In this document: in pieces, positions 38,377 to 46,821 of the stretch | Position numbering within the stretch: the first letter of the stretch is position 1 | How the letters are laid out: the number at the start of each line of letters is the position of its first letter | Source: an uncultured Flaviramulus sp. | Lineage (GTDB): Bacteria > Bacteroidota > Bacteroidia > Flavobacteriales > Flavobacteriaceae | Length of the DNA: 64,000 bases | Assembly (NCBI GenBank): GCA_947501105.1 | Contig: CANMUP010000005.1 | Location: forward strand, 372,001 to 436,000 | Reading direction: 5' to 3' | Notes under the pieces: generated by a model | Databases searched by the model: none | What the model was told of the DNA's origin: nothing | The model's input: the letters and a program-made list of their open reading frames with translations, nothing else | Made by a program: the position numbers and the translations under genes

Positions 38377-38766
38377 ATGAGAATATTAATAATCCTGGCT
38401 TTAATTTTCGGAATTAACTCTTGCACAGCGCAATCTAAACCTGAAAAAAAACTAATCGGAAAATGGATATTGATTGCGGAAACGGACTCTTTCCCTGACG
38501 ATATTGAACCTCTTACGGAAAATGACTCAAAATCTAAATCTGACTCAAAATCAAAATTGAAATTAACTCTGACTTTTAATAAAGACAAAACAATATTTAT
38601 TAACCAAACGGGAGATGAATATAATTCAACCTATATGTTGACAGACTCAATTCTCACAATTGGAAATCGAGAATATATAATTGTTAAAAATGAAAAAGAG
38701 AAATTGATTTATAAAGTCAAAGACCATCTGTTTGATAAACAATATGAATTTAAAAAAATAGAATAA
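38377..38766 (+). CDS. Cassette 1: lipocalin-like lipoprotein
   Basis: A 129-residue lipoprotein: hydrophobic start and lipobox cysteine in FGINSCTAQ, then KLIGKWILIAETD, a typical opening of lipocalin-like domains, and later alternating strand-like segments (LKLTLTFNKDKTIFINQTGDEYNSTY in part). A short Ser/Lys-Asp repeat (SKSKSDSKSK) lies in the middle. ATG 38377 is preferred; an in-frame TTG at 38365 lies exactly 12 bases after the core. Cassette ends match: GTTAGCACAC at the start and GTGTGCTAAC at the end. As first cassette it is the most likely to be well expressed. Confidence 0.75.
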   Translation: MRILIILALIFGINSCTAQSKPEKKLIGKWILIAETDSFPDDIEPLTENDSKSKSDSKSKLKLTLTFNKDKTIFINQTGDEYNSTYMLTDSILTIGNREYIIVKNEKEKLIYKVKDHLFDKQYEFKKIE

Positions 38767-38777
38767 AAACGTGTGCT

Positions 38778-38902
38778 AACATTGTATATAAAAAATTGCT
38801 AGTTTTAGCTTAACCAAAGTTTGTTGCTCGTTTGCTTGCTTCTGATTTTCCTTCGGAAAATCCTCGCACACAAACACGCAACTTTCCATATACATAAACG
38901 TT
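38778..38902 (+). repeat. attC-like site 1
   Basis: Arms GTATATAAAAAATTGC and GCAACTTTCCATATAC pair except for A-C at arm positions 7, 8 and 12. Near-central hairpin GATTTTCCTTCGGAAAATC. Separates cassettes 1 and 2. Confidence 0.85.
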
Positions 38903-38933
38903 ACCTGCAAGCTGAAAAAAATCTGAACTATAA

Positions 38934-39656
38934 ATGAACATACTGCAAAAAATAGCCAGAAAGATAATAAAACAGTCATTTGACTTTTCTGTTTCGACAA
39001 TCGAATTCTTTAGCAAAATGGAACCTTATGAACAAAAGGTTTCGGAATTGAGAAATCTCGAAAAAGGAACTTTAGGAAAAGAAATAGCTGAATGTCTTGA
39101 CAACCATAATCTGACTTTAGTACCAAAATACGAAAGCCACGATTTGAAACACGTTTTGCTTAACTACAAAATGACTGCTGAAGACGAAATCCGGATGCAA
39201 GCTTTTATGGTTGGAAATGGAAATTATTCTATTCCTTCATTTGCGATTTTGATTTTTGGAGCAATTTTACTTCCAGACTTGTGGCGGACTTTTTACTCGG
39301 ACTTTAAAAAAGGAAAGAAATCTATCGGAATTTCGGAATGGACAATCGAAAAGTATGCAACTCGAAATCTGACTGAATTAAGAGCTGAATTATTAAAAAC
39401 AGAATTTAAACAAAAAACAATATTTGATATGAAACGAGTTACTAAATTTGGAGCTTTTGCTTCAATAACAGCTGGGATTTTTGGAATGATATTCTGTTTG
39501 CCATTTCTTTTTTCATCGAATATGGCAGATTTAGTTGGTGCAGGATTTCCTTTTGTTGGCGGAGCAATATTAGCTGTTGGCGGACTTTTAGCGTTATCGA
39601 ATTTATCACGACCGAATAAAAGCCAGCAGGTAACACCGTATAAAATTAATTACTAG
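38934..39656 (+). CDS. Cassette 2: Coq4-like protein with C-terminal membrane helices
   Basis: A 240-residue protein. The segment LRNLEKGTLGKEIAECL leads to HDLKH with a glutamate 11 residues later (H69, D70, H73, E85), the HDxxHx11E metal motif of the Coq4 family, which scaffolds ubiquinone synthesis and is reported to act on the quinone ring. After a helix around ILIFGAILLPDLW, two membrane helices close the protein (about residues 175-197 and 203-225), not usual in Coq4. The reading frame runs into the attC site, whose TAA ends it. Cassette ends: GTTACCTGC / GCAGGTAAC. Confidence 0.75.
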   Translation: MNILQKIARKIIKQSFDFSVSTIEFFSKMEPYEQKVSELRNLEKGTLGKEIAECLDNHNLTLVPKYESHDLKHVLLNYKMTAEDEIRMQAFMVGNGNYSIPSFAILIFGAILLPDLWRTFYSDFKKGKKSIGISEWTIEKYATRNLTELRAELLKTEFKQKTIFDMKRVTKFGAFASITAGIFGMIFCLPFLFSSNMADLVGAGFPFVGGAILAVGGLLALSNLSRPNKSQQVTPYKINY

Positions 39657-39756
39657 TTTCTAGCCTACTTACGAAAGTCCTCGCGGACTTTCTATCTGTC
39701 ATTTATTTGCTAAATTTAGTGCTTAAATCACGCAACTAATCTTATACAAACACGTT
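39632..39756 (+). repeat. attC-like site 2
   Basis: Arms GTATAAAATTAATTAC and GCAACTAATCTTATAC; A-C at positions 7 and 12 plus one extra mismatch near the loop. Hairpin GAAAGTCCTCGCGGACTTTC. Overlaps the end of the cassette 2 gene. Confidence 0.85.
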
Positions 39757-39771
39757 AGCAATAATTAAAAA

Positions 39772-40380
39772 ATGAAAATCCAATTAAACATACTGCTGAT
39801 TTTAATACTTCTTTTTGGGTGCAAAACTGAAAACGAAAAAAAAGATATTAATGAAAAAGTATTAACTAATCTTAATTCTACTAAAGAAAAAAAATCAGTT
39901 GAAACAATAGTTTATAAAAACAAATACACAAATAACGGAGAAAAACATTCTCAAGTTTTTAATTCGGTTTTACAACATCTGAAAAAAGATGGATATAACA
40001 TAATAACAAACCCTCTGATTGAAACTTCGTTTATATCATTTGACAGAAACAGTTCTAATTATGATACTTTGACTGTGAATAATGTAAATCAAAAATTATA
40101 TAAACTAAAACGAAAAAAACCGACCGAAATAAACGGAAATACATATCCAAGATTTAATTTGACTGAACTTTATTTTAAAGATGAAGAAAACGCAAGGATT
40201 AACAAATTAAAGATTGACTCAATAATCAATTGTACAAATAGAATTGATATTAGAAATGAAAAAAAATATGATTATTGTATTCAGTATTCTAACAGAATTA
40301 TATACATAGATTGTAATTCAATGTACTTATCAAAATATTCTAATGAATACAAGGAAGTAATTGAAAAATTAATAAAATAA
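39772..40380 (+). CDS. Cassette 3: lipoprotein of unknown function
   Basis: A 202-residue lipoprotein with signal MKIQLNILLILILLFGC and a Lys/Glu-rich linker. The body is charged, with HSQVFNSVLQHLKKDGYNIITNP near residue 65 and two late cysteines (IINCTNRIDI, DYCIQYS) that could form a disulfide. No family recognised. Cassette ends: GTTAGCAATA / TATTGCTAAC. Confidence 0.7.
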   Translation: MKIQLNILLILILLFGCKTENEKKDINEKVLTNLNSTKEKKSVETIVYKNKYTNNGEKHSQVFNSVLQHLKKDGYNIITNPLIETSFISFDRNSSNYDTLTVNNVNQKLYKLKRKKPTEINGNTYPRFNLTELYFKDEENARINKLKIDSIINCTNRIDIRNEKKYDYCIQYSNRIIYIDCNSMYLSKYSNEYKEVIEKLIK

Positions 40381-40388
40381 CTATTGCT

Positions 40389-40512
40389 AACACCGTATAA
40401 AAATAATTGCGGTTTAGTGCTAAAACAAAGGTAGTTGCGGGTTTGCTACATCTGATTTTCCTGCGGAAAATCCTCGCATACAAACCCGCAACTATTCTTA
40501 TACATAAACGTT
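40389..40512 (+). repeat. attC-like site 3
   Basis: Arms GTATAAAAATAATTGC and GCAACTATTCTTATAC; A-C at positions 7 and 12. Hairpin GATTTTCCTGCGGAAAATC. Confidence 0.85.
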
Positions 40513-40527
40513 GGCAAACATTTGAGA

Positions 40528-41100
40528 ATGACGAAGAATACAGAAAATAATAGCGGACTTTTATCTATTGGAATGTTTGAAAATATAGCAAACCGAAGCC
40601 CTCGATTTCATAGAATTTCTGCTATGTTATTAGACCATTTTTTAATGTGCGTTTTAATAATTCCGATTGCAATTCTATTTGGAATAATTTTAGAGAAATC
40701 TGGATTTCGATTAAATGATGGAATGATATTCTATGTTTGGGTTTTGATAATCTTTATTTATTACAACAAAGACTTTTTTAATGCTAAAAGTCCTGCTAAA
40801 CGAATAATGGGTTATCAAGTCGTTGACAATAAAACAGAAAAGCCTGCGACTGAATTACAATGTTTTGTGCGGAATTTCACGGTTTGTGTTGCTTGGCCAT
40901 TAGAAGTTATTATTGGATTTATTAATCCCGAAAGAAGAATTGGGGATTTTATGGCGAATACGAAAGTAGTTTTATCAGAAAAAGAGAAATTAAAAACGAT
41001 TTGGTCTGACTTAAAAAGAACAAAACTGAAAATGAATTATATTGGAATTATAATAATCGGAATCGTATATTTTTACGGATTGAGTTATATTATTCCTTGA
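40528..41100 (+). CDS. Cassette 4: RDD-family membrane protein
   Basis: A 190-residue membrane protein. The RDD hallmarks are visible: an arginine and aspartate in RISAMLLDHFLMCVLIIP, the SPAKRIMGYQVVD segment, then a conserved arginine-asparagine in FVRNFTV and RRIGDFMANTKVV. Four hydrophobic helices, the last at the C-terminus. RDD proteins are proposed ion or small-molecule transporters. ATG 40528 was chosen; an in-frame TTG at 40522 lies 12 bases after the core. Cassette ends: GTTGGCAAA / TTTGCCAAC. Confidence 0.82.
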   Translation: MTKNTENNSGLLSIGMFENIANRSPRFHRISAMLLDHFLMCVLIIPIAILFGIILEKSGFRLNDGMIFYVWVLIIFIYYNKDFFNAKSPAKRIMGYQVVDNKTEKPATELQCFVRNFTVCVAWPLEVIIGFINPERRIGDFMANTKVVLSEKEKLKTIWSDLKRTKLKMNYIGIIIIGIVYFYGLSYIIP

Positions 41101-41120
41101 AAACAAAAAAACGATTTGCC

Positions 41121-41246
41121 AACACCGTATATAAAAAATTGCTGGTGTTTGGCTTAAATAAAGGTTGTTGCTTGTTTTGTTGCGTCTGATTTTCCTTCGG
41201 AAAATCCTCGCGCACAAAACCGCAACTTTCCATATACAAACACGTT
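41121..41246 (+). repeat. attC-like site 4
   Basis: Arms GTATATAAAAAATTGC and GCAACTTTCCATATAC; A-C at 7, 8 and 12. Hairpin GATTTTCCTTCGGAAAATC. Confidence 0.85.
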
Positions 41247-41256
41247 GTGCATAATT

Positions 41257-41874
41257 ATGAAAAACATCCAGATTTTAATAATATTTCTATTTTCAATCGG
41301 AATTTCAGCACAAAATATAACTGAAATTAATTCTGATTTAAAACTATCTGATTCGCTTACTTTCGACACAGAAATCCGAATTTATCAAGGTGGAGGAATA
41401 ACGAATTACTCTTCGCTTTTTAGAATGTTTAAAGACAAATCGGAGAAATGGACAGCGGAATTTTATGAACATTATGCAAAAGTCAACGGACAAACTGAAT
41501 TGCGGACTGAAAAGCAGACTCTAAAATCGGAAAATGATATGGAATTTGTTTACTTAAATTTATTGAGGAGCCACATTTTAGATTTACCAAGTTTGACAGA
41601 AATTCAATGGAAATTAGAAACTAGAGGAGAAGTAGAAAAAGTAGAACGAAAACATAGAGGGAAAATAAAAGAAGAATACGAAATATTAAGCAAAAGAAAA
41701 AACGTTGTTGACGGAGAAGGATACCAATTCCAAGCTAAAGGATGGAAATCTAATGAATTTGAAGTTTCAAATCCTGGCAGATATTTAGAATATTATCCAG
41801 AGGTCGATGAACTGATTTTTACTTGCGAAATATTGAATATAATCCGAAATGAATTTGGGATATGGAAAAAATAA
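41257..41874 (+). CDS. Cassette 5: secreted protein of unknown function (copy 1)
   Basis: A 205-residue protein with a signal peptide (MKNIQILIIFLFSIGISAQ). The mature part begins NITEINSDLKLSDSLTFDTEIRIYQ and contains a central MEFVYLNLLRSHILDLPSL and a Lys/Arg-rich segment KVERKHRGKIKEEYEIL, then VVDGEGYQFQAKGW. The last two look like strand and helix of a small alpha/beta domain; no family recognised. Cassette ends: GTTGTGCATA / TATGCACAAC. Identical to cassette 12. Confidence 0.75.
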   Translation: MKNIQILIIFLFSIGISAQNITEINSDLKLSDSLTFDTEIRIYQGGGITNYSSLFRMFKDKSEKWTAEFYEHYAKVNGQTELRTEKQTLKSENDMEFVYLNLLRSHILDLPSLTEIQWKLETRGEVEKVERKHRGKIKEEYEILSKRKNVVDGEGYQFQAKGWKSNEFEVSNPGRYLEYYPEVDELIFTCEILNIIRNEFGIWKK

Positions 41875-41882
41875 CTATGCAC

Positions 41883-42007
41883 AACACAGTATATAAAAAA
41901 TTGCTAGTTTTAGCTAAACCAATTTTAGTTGCTCGTTTGCTTGCTTCTGATTTTCCTTCGGAAAATCCTCGCACACAAACACGCAACATTTCATATACAT
42001 AAACGTT
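41883..42007 (+). repeat. attC-like site 5
   Basis: Arms GTATATAAAAAATTGC and GCAACATTTCATATAC; A-C at 7 and 12, further mismatches between. Hairpin GATTTTCCTTCGGAAAATC. Confidence 0.83.
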
Positions 42008-42016
42008 AGGCAACAT

Positions 42017-42628
42017 ATGAAAAAACTCATTCTGACAATAATACTTCTATCATCTTTAAATAGTTCTTCTCAAGAAAGAACAAAAATTTTCTTTGAAGAT
42101 TTTGTTGAATGTTTTTATTCAGAAAAAGCGACTGAATCTGTTTCTATTTACAATAATCCGAATGAAAACAAAATTGCGGAGTTAAGTCCATTAACCGAAC
42201 CTCATTGTTGGTATAAATTTGCGATATCTGAATCAAAAGATGGTTGGCTGAAAATAGAAAACATTATTGTCTTACCTGCTTGTGAGGAGAATGAATTAAA
42301 CAAAGACATTGGAAAATATAAAGACAAATGGATTAAGGCAAAGAATCTGATAATTAATATTGGACATTCTGGAGAAACAAAAATAGATTGCCTTATTGAT
42401 AAAACTGACAAAGGATTCGCAGAAATCGGATATAGATTTTATGGAAAACCAAGTTTAGACTCTGAAATAGCATTTTGCGTAAAAGGATATGTGGAATCTG
42501 AACTAATTGCTATAAGTGGTACTTGGGCGAAACTAAAAATAAAACATGATGAAAAAGAATATATTGGATGGTTGGAAAGGAAATATCAATGCGCTTATCC
42601 TTGGACAACTTGCCCTGTATATGATTAA
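42017..42628 (+). CDS. Cassette 6: secreted SH3-like protein (copy 1)
   Basis: A 203-residue protein with a signal peptide ending near SLNSSSQ. Two stretches resemble bacterial SH3 modules: TESVSIYNNPNENKIAEL with SKDGWLKIENI, and FYGKPSLDSEIAFCV with GTWAKLKIKHDEKEYIGWL. Cysteines in VECFY, LPACEENE and YQCAYPWTTC may pair. It may bind cell-wall material, as such modules do, but that is inference. ATG lies exactly 12 bases after the core. Cassette ends: GTTAGGCAAC / GTTGCCTAAC. Identical to cassette 13. Confidence 0.75.
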   Translation: MKKLILTIILLSSLNSSSQERTKIFFEDFVECFYSEKATESVSIYNNPNENKIAELSPLTEPHCWYKFAISESKDGWLKIENIIVLPACEENELNKDIGKYKDKWIKAKNLIINIGHSGETKIDCLIDKTDKGFAEIGYRFYGKPSLDSEIAFCVKGYVESELIAISGTWAKLKIKHDEKEYIGWLERKYQCAYPWTTCPVYD

Positions 42629-42642
42629 AAAATACGTTGCCT

Positions 42643-42766
42643 AACAACGTGTATAATTAATTGCTTGGTTCAGGTCTACTCGGAATTTCCTGCGGAAATT
42701 CCTCTGGCTCGTGAATGTTTGCTAAATTAGTTGCTTAAATACGCAACTAACCATACACCAACCGTT
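42643..42766 (+). repeat. attC-like site 6
   Basis: Arms GTGTATAATTAATTGC and GCAACTAACCATACAC; A-C at 7, 8 and 12. Hairpin GAATTTCCTGCGGAAATTC. Confidence 0.87.
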
Positions 42767-42783
42767 ACTACCAATTTGAAAAA

Positions 42784-43557
42784 ATGAATAGACTAAAACA
42801 AACTTTACTACTAATATTCACAATATCGCTTTTTACAAGTTGTGATTTCATTAATAATGTATCGACATATAAAGACACAACTCAAGGATTTGTAGAGTCT
42901 CTTATTGAAGAAGATTATGAAAAAAGTGTGTCATTTATGGCAATCGAAAACGAGGCTTATAAACACACGAATATTGACACTCTGAAATTAGGTTTAGGGA
43001 ATTTTCGGAAAATAATTGTAGATAATTTTGGGGAAGAATTAGACTATAAGTTTATGACTGCTAATAAAACCTTTTCAACAGTAGAAGGGGAAAGTACTAC
43101 GCCAAATACAACTTTAGCACAAATTGAATTTTCAAACGACACCGAGTTTGGAGTATTTGAAATCACTTTTGCTGATAATTCAAATAAAATATTACACATT
43201 AAAACTCTCAACTTAAAAGAGAAAATCCCGAATATGATTTGGTTTTGGCTATTCGGAATTTTAGCAATATGTGTTCCGATTTTTAATATTTGGATAATTA
43301 GAAAAATTAAGAAAAGTAATCTGAAGAAAAAATGGCTGAAATATATAGCCGTAATATTTTTGAATGTTCCAGCGATAACTTACAGCGCAGTTTACGGACT
43401 TTCGTTTAGTTTATTAAGTTTTCAAATACTGTTCGGAATTAGTTTTTCATATATGGGATATTTAAGTTCGGCTTGGACTTTTGGAATACCTCTTGGCGGA
43501 CTTTATTGGTTATGGAAATTGAGTAAAAAAAACGGAGAACGAAACAACCGAAAATGA
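42784..43557 (+). CDS. Cassette 7: lipoprotein with C-terminal membrane helices
   Basis: A 257-residue protein. The N-terminus is a lipoprotein signal ending at the cysteine of LFTSCDF. A soluble region follows (TTQGFVESLIEEDYEKSVSFMA, typical of NTF2-like 'DUF4878/DUF3887'-type domains), then about four hydrophobic helices from residue 150 on (MIWFWLFGILAICVPIFNIWII and others). The combination of a lipid anchor and a membrane tail is unusual. Cassette ends GTTACTACCA / TGGTGGTAAC differ at one position. Confidence 0.7.
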   Translation: MNRLKQTLLLIFTISLFTSCDFINNVSTYKDTTQGFVESLIEEDYEKSVSFMAIENEAYKHTNIDTLKLGLGNFRKIIVDNFGEELDYKFMTANKTFSTVEGESTTPNTTLAQIEFSNDTEFGVFEITFADNSNKILHIKTLNLKEKIPNMIWFWLFGILAICVPIFNIWIIRKIKKSNLKKKWLKYIAVIFLNVPAITYSAVYGLSFSLLSFQILFGISFSYMGYLSSAWTFGIPLGGLYWLWKLSKKNGERNNRK

Positions 43558-43585
43558 AATAATAGCGGAATAAGAAACTGGTGGT

Positions 43586-43709
43586 AACACCGTGTATAAT
43601 TCATTGCGACTGAATTTCCTCTCGGAAATTCAATCTTATTAATTATCTTTCGGTTACGGCGGAAAATGACTCGCGTCCTTTCCCGCAACTAATCATACAC
43701 AAACACGTT
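43586..43709 (+). repeat. attC-like site 7
   Basis: Arms GTGTATAATTCATTGC and GCAACTAATCATACAC; mismatches at 7, 11 and 12. Hairpin GAATTTCCTCTCGGAAATTC. A divergent middle segment (TTTCGGTTACGGCGGAAAA) distinguishes it. Confidence 0.83.
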
Positions 43710-43719
43710 AGCCACAATA

Positions 43720-44568
43720 ATGAAAAAACTGCTTCACATCATACTTGGATTATTCATAGCAGGATGTTCTTCACAACCAAAAGTTTTGACTGAAAGTCAA
43801 TACACAAAGAAGTACATAAAGGTTATGGAAAAGAAATATCCCAACGTAAATTATGAAATTATTGAACCGTTAGTACTCAAAGCAACTTATGGAGAAGATG
43901 GAGAAGTAACTCATTATTTAGACAATTCTTATCGCGAATACAAACTTGACCCAAAAGAAATTGATGAAGTCATTGAAAGATATTCCAATGCTTCTGGAGA
44001 TGTTTATAACAAAAATAAAGAAATCAACGTCAATAGAATTGTTCCAATTATTAAACCAAGTGACTATTTTGAACAATTGAAAACTCTTGGAAGTTCAGTA
44101 GAAGATTACAAAGTTCCAGAATTAATTTGGGAACCTTACAATGAGGATTTGATTATAGTTTATGCAGAAGACAGAGAAGAAAGTATTCATTATTTCAACC
44201 AAGAGGAATTTAAAAAACTTGAAATCTCAAGAGATTCTCTTTTGGAATTTTCTATAAACAATTTAAACAGCGTTATACCGAAAATAGAGAAAGTTGGTGA
44301 AAATGGGAATTTCGGACTGATTGCTGGCGGAGATTATGAAGTAAGTTTAATGTTAATGACTGACATTTGGACAAAGGAGAATTTTGAAGTTAACGGAGAA
44401 ATTGTAATTGCTATTCCAAATCGTGATTTGGTTTTCATAACTGGTTCGAAAGACAAAGAGGCTATTGAAAAACTAAAAACAACAATCAAGGAAAGTTTTG
44501 AATCTGGAAACCATTCTATATCGAGAAATTTTTACAAATGGAATGGAAATAAATTTGAAAAGCTATAA
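43720..44568 (+). CDS. Cassette 8: DUF1444-like lipoprotein
   Basis: A 282-residue lipoprotein (cysteine in LFIAGCSS). The C-terminal two thirds resemble DUF1444: VPIIKPSDYFE, LLEFSINNLNSVIPKIE, a GGDYEVSLMLMTDIW stretch, EIVIAIPNRDLVFITGS and a final SISRNFYKWNGNKFEKL. DUF1444 proteins are usually cytoplasmic and uncharacterised; export of this one is notable. Cassette ends: GTTAGCCAC / GTGGCTAAC. Confidence 0.75.
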   Translation: MKKLLHIILGLFIAGCSSQPKVLTESQYTKKYIKVMEKKYPNVNYEIIEPLVLKATYGEDGEVTHYLDNSYREYKLDPKEIDEVIERYSNASGDVYNKNKEINVNRIVPIIKPSDYFEQLKTLGSSVEDYKVPELIWEPYNEDLIIVYAEDREESIHYFNQEEFKKLEISRDSLLEFSINNLNSVIPKIEKVGENGNFGLIAGGDYEVSLMLMTDIWTKENFEVNGEIVIAIPNRDLVFITGSKDKEAIEKLKTTIKESFESGNHSISRNFYKWNGNKFEKL

Positions 44569-44581
44569 AATTACAGTGGCT

Positions 44582-44704
44582 AACACCGTATAAAATTAAT
44601 TGCTAGTACTCGCCTACTTACGAAAATCCTCGCGGATTTTCTATTTGGTTTGTATTTGCTAATTTAGTTGCTGAAACACGCAACTAATCTTATACAAACA
44701 CGTT
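44582..44704 (+). repeat. attC-like site 8
   Basis: Arms GTATAAAATTAATTGC and GCAACTAATCTTATAC; A-C at 7 and 12. Hairpin GAAAATCCTCGCGGATTTTC. Confidence 0.87.
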
Positions 44705-44719
44705 AGCCACAAGTTAAAA

Positions 44720-45160
44720 ATGAGCAGAATAATCAATAAACCACATCTAATTTTTTTACTTTCGATTCCCTTAATAATGTTAAGTGGATTTTTAAGTTCG
44801 ATAAATGATTTGGATATTAATATTCATGACACATATTATGTTTTTTCTCTTTTTGACTTAAATACTCTGATTTCAATTCTTTTCGGAATAATCGGACTTG
44901 GATATTGGATTATGCTAAAAGCAAACAAAAAGCTATCCAAATGGCTGAATTTCGTTCACATTGCGCTGACTTTTGGTGGAATTTCACTTATTTGGATTTT
45001 AGCTCAACTTTTCAGAGAATCAATAATGGAATATAACTTTAATAATAATCTGACTTTAGCAATTTATATAATAACGTTGATTGCAGTTTTTGGACAAATA
45101 ATTTATCCGATTAATTTAATAAGAGGAATAATAGGAAAACGGAATAAAACCAGTGGCTAA
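44720..45160 (+). CDS. Cassette 9: four-helix membrane protein
   Basis: A 146-residue membrane protein with hydrophobic segments near residues 9-27, 45-66, 77-97 and 110-137. Between the first two lies DLDINIHDTYYVFS; an Asp-Thr-Tyr-Tyr/Phe-Val motif also occurs in haem-copper oxidase subunit I, a possible distant link. The stop TAA lies inside the attC core. Cassette ends: GTTAGCCAC / GTGGCTAAC, the same as cassette 8 although the genes are unrelated. Confidence 0.7.
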   Translation: MSRIINKPHLIFLLSIPLIMLSGFLSSINDLDINIHDTYYVFSLFDLNTLISILFGIIGLGYWIMLKANKKLSKWLNFVHIALTFGGISLIWILAQLFRESIMEYNFNNNLTLAIYIITLIAVFGQIIYPINLIRGIIGKRNKTSG

Positions 45161-45284
45161 CACTGTGTAAAAATAATTGCTTGGTTCCAGCCTACTCGGA
45201 AAATCCTGCGGATTTTCCTCTGGTTTGTTCCATTTTTAGTAAGTTAGTTGCTTGCACGTGCAACTATCCTTACACAAAACCGTT
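45159..45284 (+). repeat. attC-like site 9
   Basis: Arms GTGTAAAAATAATTGC and GCAACTATCCTTACAC; A-C at 7, 8 and 12. Hairpin GAAAATCCTGCGGATTTTC. Arm bases 6 and 9-11 covary with their partners relative to site 6. Confidence 0.87.
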
Positions 45285-45294
45285 GCCATTAATT

Positions 45295-45930
45295 ATGAGA
45301 AACAGACTGCTGATAATAATATTTGGACTTTTATTCTGTGTTCCGACTGTCTATGCTCAAAATGATAATCTTGAACCAGTTGAAAGCATATTTGATGAAT
45401 TCGATTTTCGACTTGAGTATTATTCTCTTGTTAGAAAAGTACTTATGAATGGAATGTCTGATTATCCAGAAGTTCGTTTTTTAATCATCCCTTCTTTTTC
45501 TGTAGAAGAAGTTGTCGCTATTGAAAAAACAGATAGCACATACTTTATTGTACACCACAAAATGAAAGAAAGTATTTGGTACACAGAAAAAAATAAAGAA
45601 AAAATAGAAGTTGAAAAAAAGCGAGTAGAAATATCGAAATCTGATGCGGAATTATATCGCGAACTATTTTCAACAGCAATAAATAAAAGAAAATATCCTG
45701 AAAAAGAATTATGGGGAACTGATGGAGTAAATTATTATTTTACAGTAAGTGATAGAAGATTAAAAACAGGAACAGTTTGGTCGCCTAAATCGGGAAGTAA
45801 GATGAATAGACTAAATGAAATTGGATATTCATTAATTAATTTGGCAAAGAAAACTGAAAATGAGCAAATTGCTGAACTGAAACCTGAATTAATTGAGCGG
45901 ATTAAGAAATTAACAGCCGAATTAAAATAA
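45295..45930 (+). CDS. Cassette 10: secreted protein of unknown function
   Basis: A 211-residue protein with a signal peptide (MRNRLLIIIFGLLFCVPTVYAQ). The mature part holds VEEVVAIEKTDSTYFIVHHKMKESIW in part, ELYRELFSTAINKRKYPEK and WGTDGVNYYFTVSDRRLKTGTVWSP, a pattern of strands seen in small Bacteroidota envelope proteins without known function. The ATG at 45295 was chosen; an upstream frame to 45181 is attC sequence. Cassette ends: GTTGCCATTA / TAATGGCAAC. Confidence 0.75.
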   Translation: MRNRLLIIIFGLLFCVPTVYAQNDNLEPVESIFDEFDFRLEYYSLVRKVLMNGMSDYPEVRFLIIPSFSVEEVVAIEKTDSTYFIVHHKMKESIWYTEKNKEKIEVEKKRVEISKSDAELYRELFSTAINKRKYPEKELWGTDGVNYYFTVSDRRLKTGTVWSPKSGSKMNRLNEIGYSLINLAKKTENEQIAELKPELIERIKKLTAELK

Positions 45931-45938
45931 CTAATGGC

Positions 45939-46065
45939 AACACCGTGTATAATTAATTGCTTTGGTCGTTGCTTACTTGGAAAATTCCTTCGGAATTTTC
46001 TTGCGTCCGTTTTTGTTTACTAAATTAGTTGCTTAAACACGCAACTAACCATACACAAACACGTT
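45939..46065 (+). repeat. attC-like site 10
   Basis: Arms GTGTATAATTAATTGC and GCAACTAACCATACAC; A-C at 7, 8 and 12. Hairpin AAAATTCCTTCGGAATTTT. Confidence 0.87.
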
Positions 46066-46079
46066 ACCTGTAATTTGAG

Positions 46080-46676
46080 ATGAACTTCTGGAAATCCATA
46101 ACTAACATTTTTAAAAGCCCGAAAGAAGACAAATGGACTGCTGAAAAAGATGCTGTTTATTTTCACGAAGATTCTTATCGTCAAGTTGAAATCTGTCCAT
46201 TCGAAAACTTAAATTATCTGAAAAAACAGAATAGTGAAATTGGACAATTCGCGGAAAAGCACTCTGACGGAATTGGATTTACGGAAATATATGAAAGGGA
46301 CGAAAACCCTATTTCAATTTATGACAAAAATATTCCTTTTACCAAAATAGATAAATTATTAACCGAACTCGGATTTGAGAAAATCACAAAGGTTTACGAA
46401 GGTTATGGTTCAACAAGTTGGAGATGTGAAAACACATTCGCTTACCGAATGGATAGAGCAATAATCTTTGTTTATCCAGAAGGAGAATTTGTGAAAGACT
46501 TTTGGATTGACAATTTTCGTCACGAAGAGAAAAAGGAAATAATTGAAAAACTAAAAACCGGATTACTAAAAATAGGAAATGAATTTGATTTAGTCTTAAA
46601 CGATTGGAATTTGACAATGGTTTTTGATTTAAAAAAAGAAGCGGAAATTGAAAACTATCTGCAAGCGGATTTATAA
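46080..46676 (+). CDS. Cassette 11: cytoplasmic protein of unknown function
   Basis: A 198-residue protein without signal or membrane segments, one of few cytoplasmic products in the array. It contains SIYDKNIPFTKIDKLLTELGFEKI, a GYGSTSWRCENTFAYRMDRAIIFVYPEGEFVKDFW stretch (in parts) and an EIIEKLKTGLLKIG helix. The pattern is reminiscent of immunity or SMI1-like proteins, but no family is recognised. Cassette ends: GTTACCTGTA / TACAGGTAAC. Confidence 0.7.
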   Translation: MNFWKSITNIFKSPKEDKWTAEKDAVYFHEDSYRQVEICPFENLNYLKKQNSEIGQFAEKHSDGIGFTEIYERDENPISIYDKNIPFTKIDKLLTELGFEKITKVYEGYGSTSWRCENTFAYRMDRAIIFVYPEGEFVKDFWIDNFRHEEKKEIIEKLKTGLLKIGNEFDLVLNDWNLTMVFDLKKEAEIENYLQADL

Positions 46677-46687
46677 AAAATACAGGT

Positions 46688-46811
46688 AACAACGTGTATA
46701 ATTCATTGCTAGTTATAGCCTACTTACGAAAGTCCTCGCGGACTTTCTATCTGTGATTTATTTGCTAACTTTAGTGCTTAAACACGCAACGAAATCATAC
46801 ACAAAACCGTT
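46688..46811 (+). repeat. attC-like site 11
   Basis: Arms GTGTATAATTCATTGC and GCAACGAAATCATACAC; A-C at 12, one mismatch at 7 and a one-base bulge on the right arm. Hairpin GAAAGTCCTCGCGGACTTTC. Confidence 0.85.
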
Positions 46812-46821
46812 GTGCATAATT

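Larger units (their letters stand above)
41243..42766 (+). repeat. Duplicated cassette pair A, copy 1 (cassettes 5-6)
   Basis: These 1,524 bases recur at 46808-48331, 5,565 bases downstream, apparently without difference. The repeat begins with CGTT of site 4 and ends with CGTT of site 6, so its ends coincide with two predicted crossover points. Confidence 0.9.
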
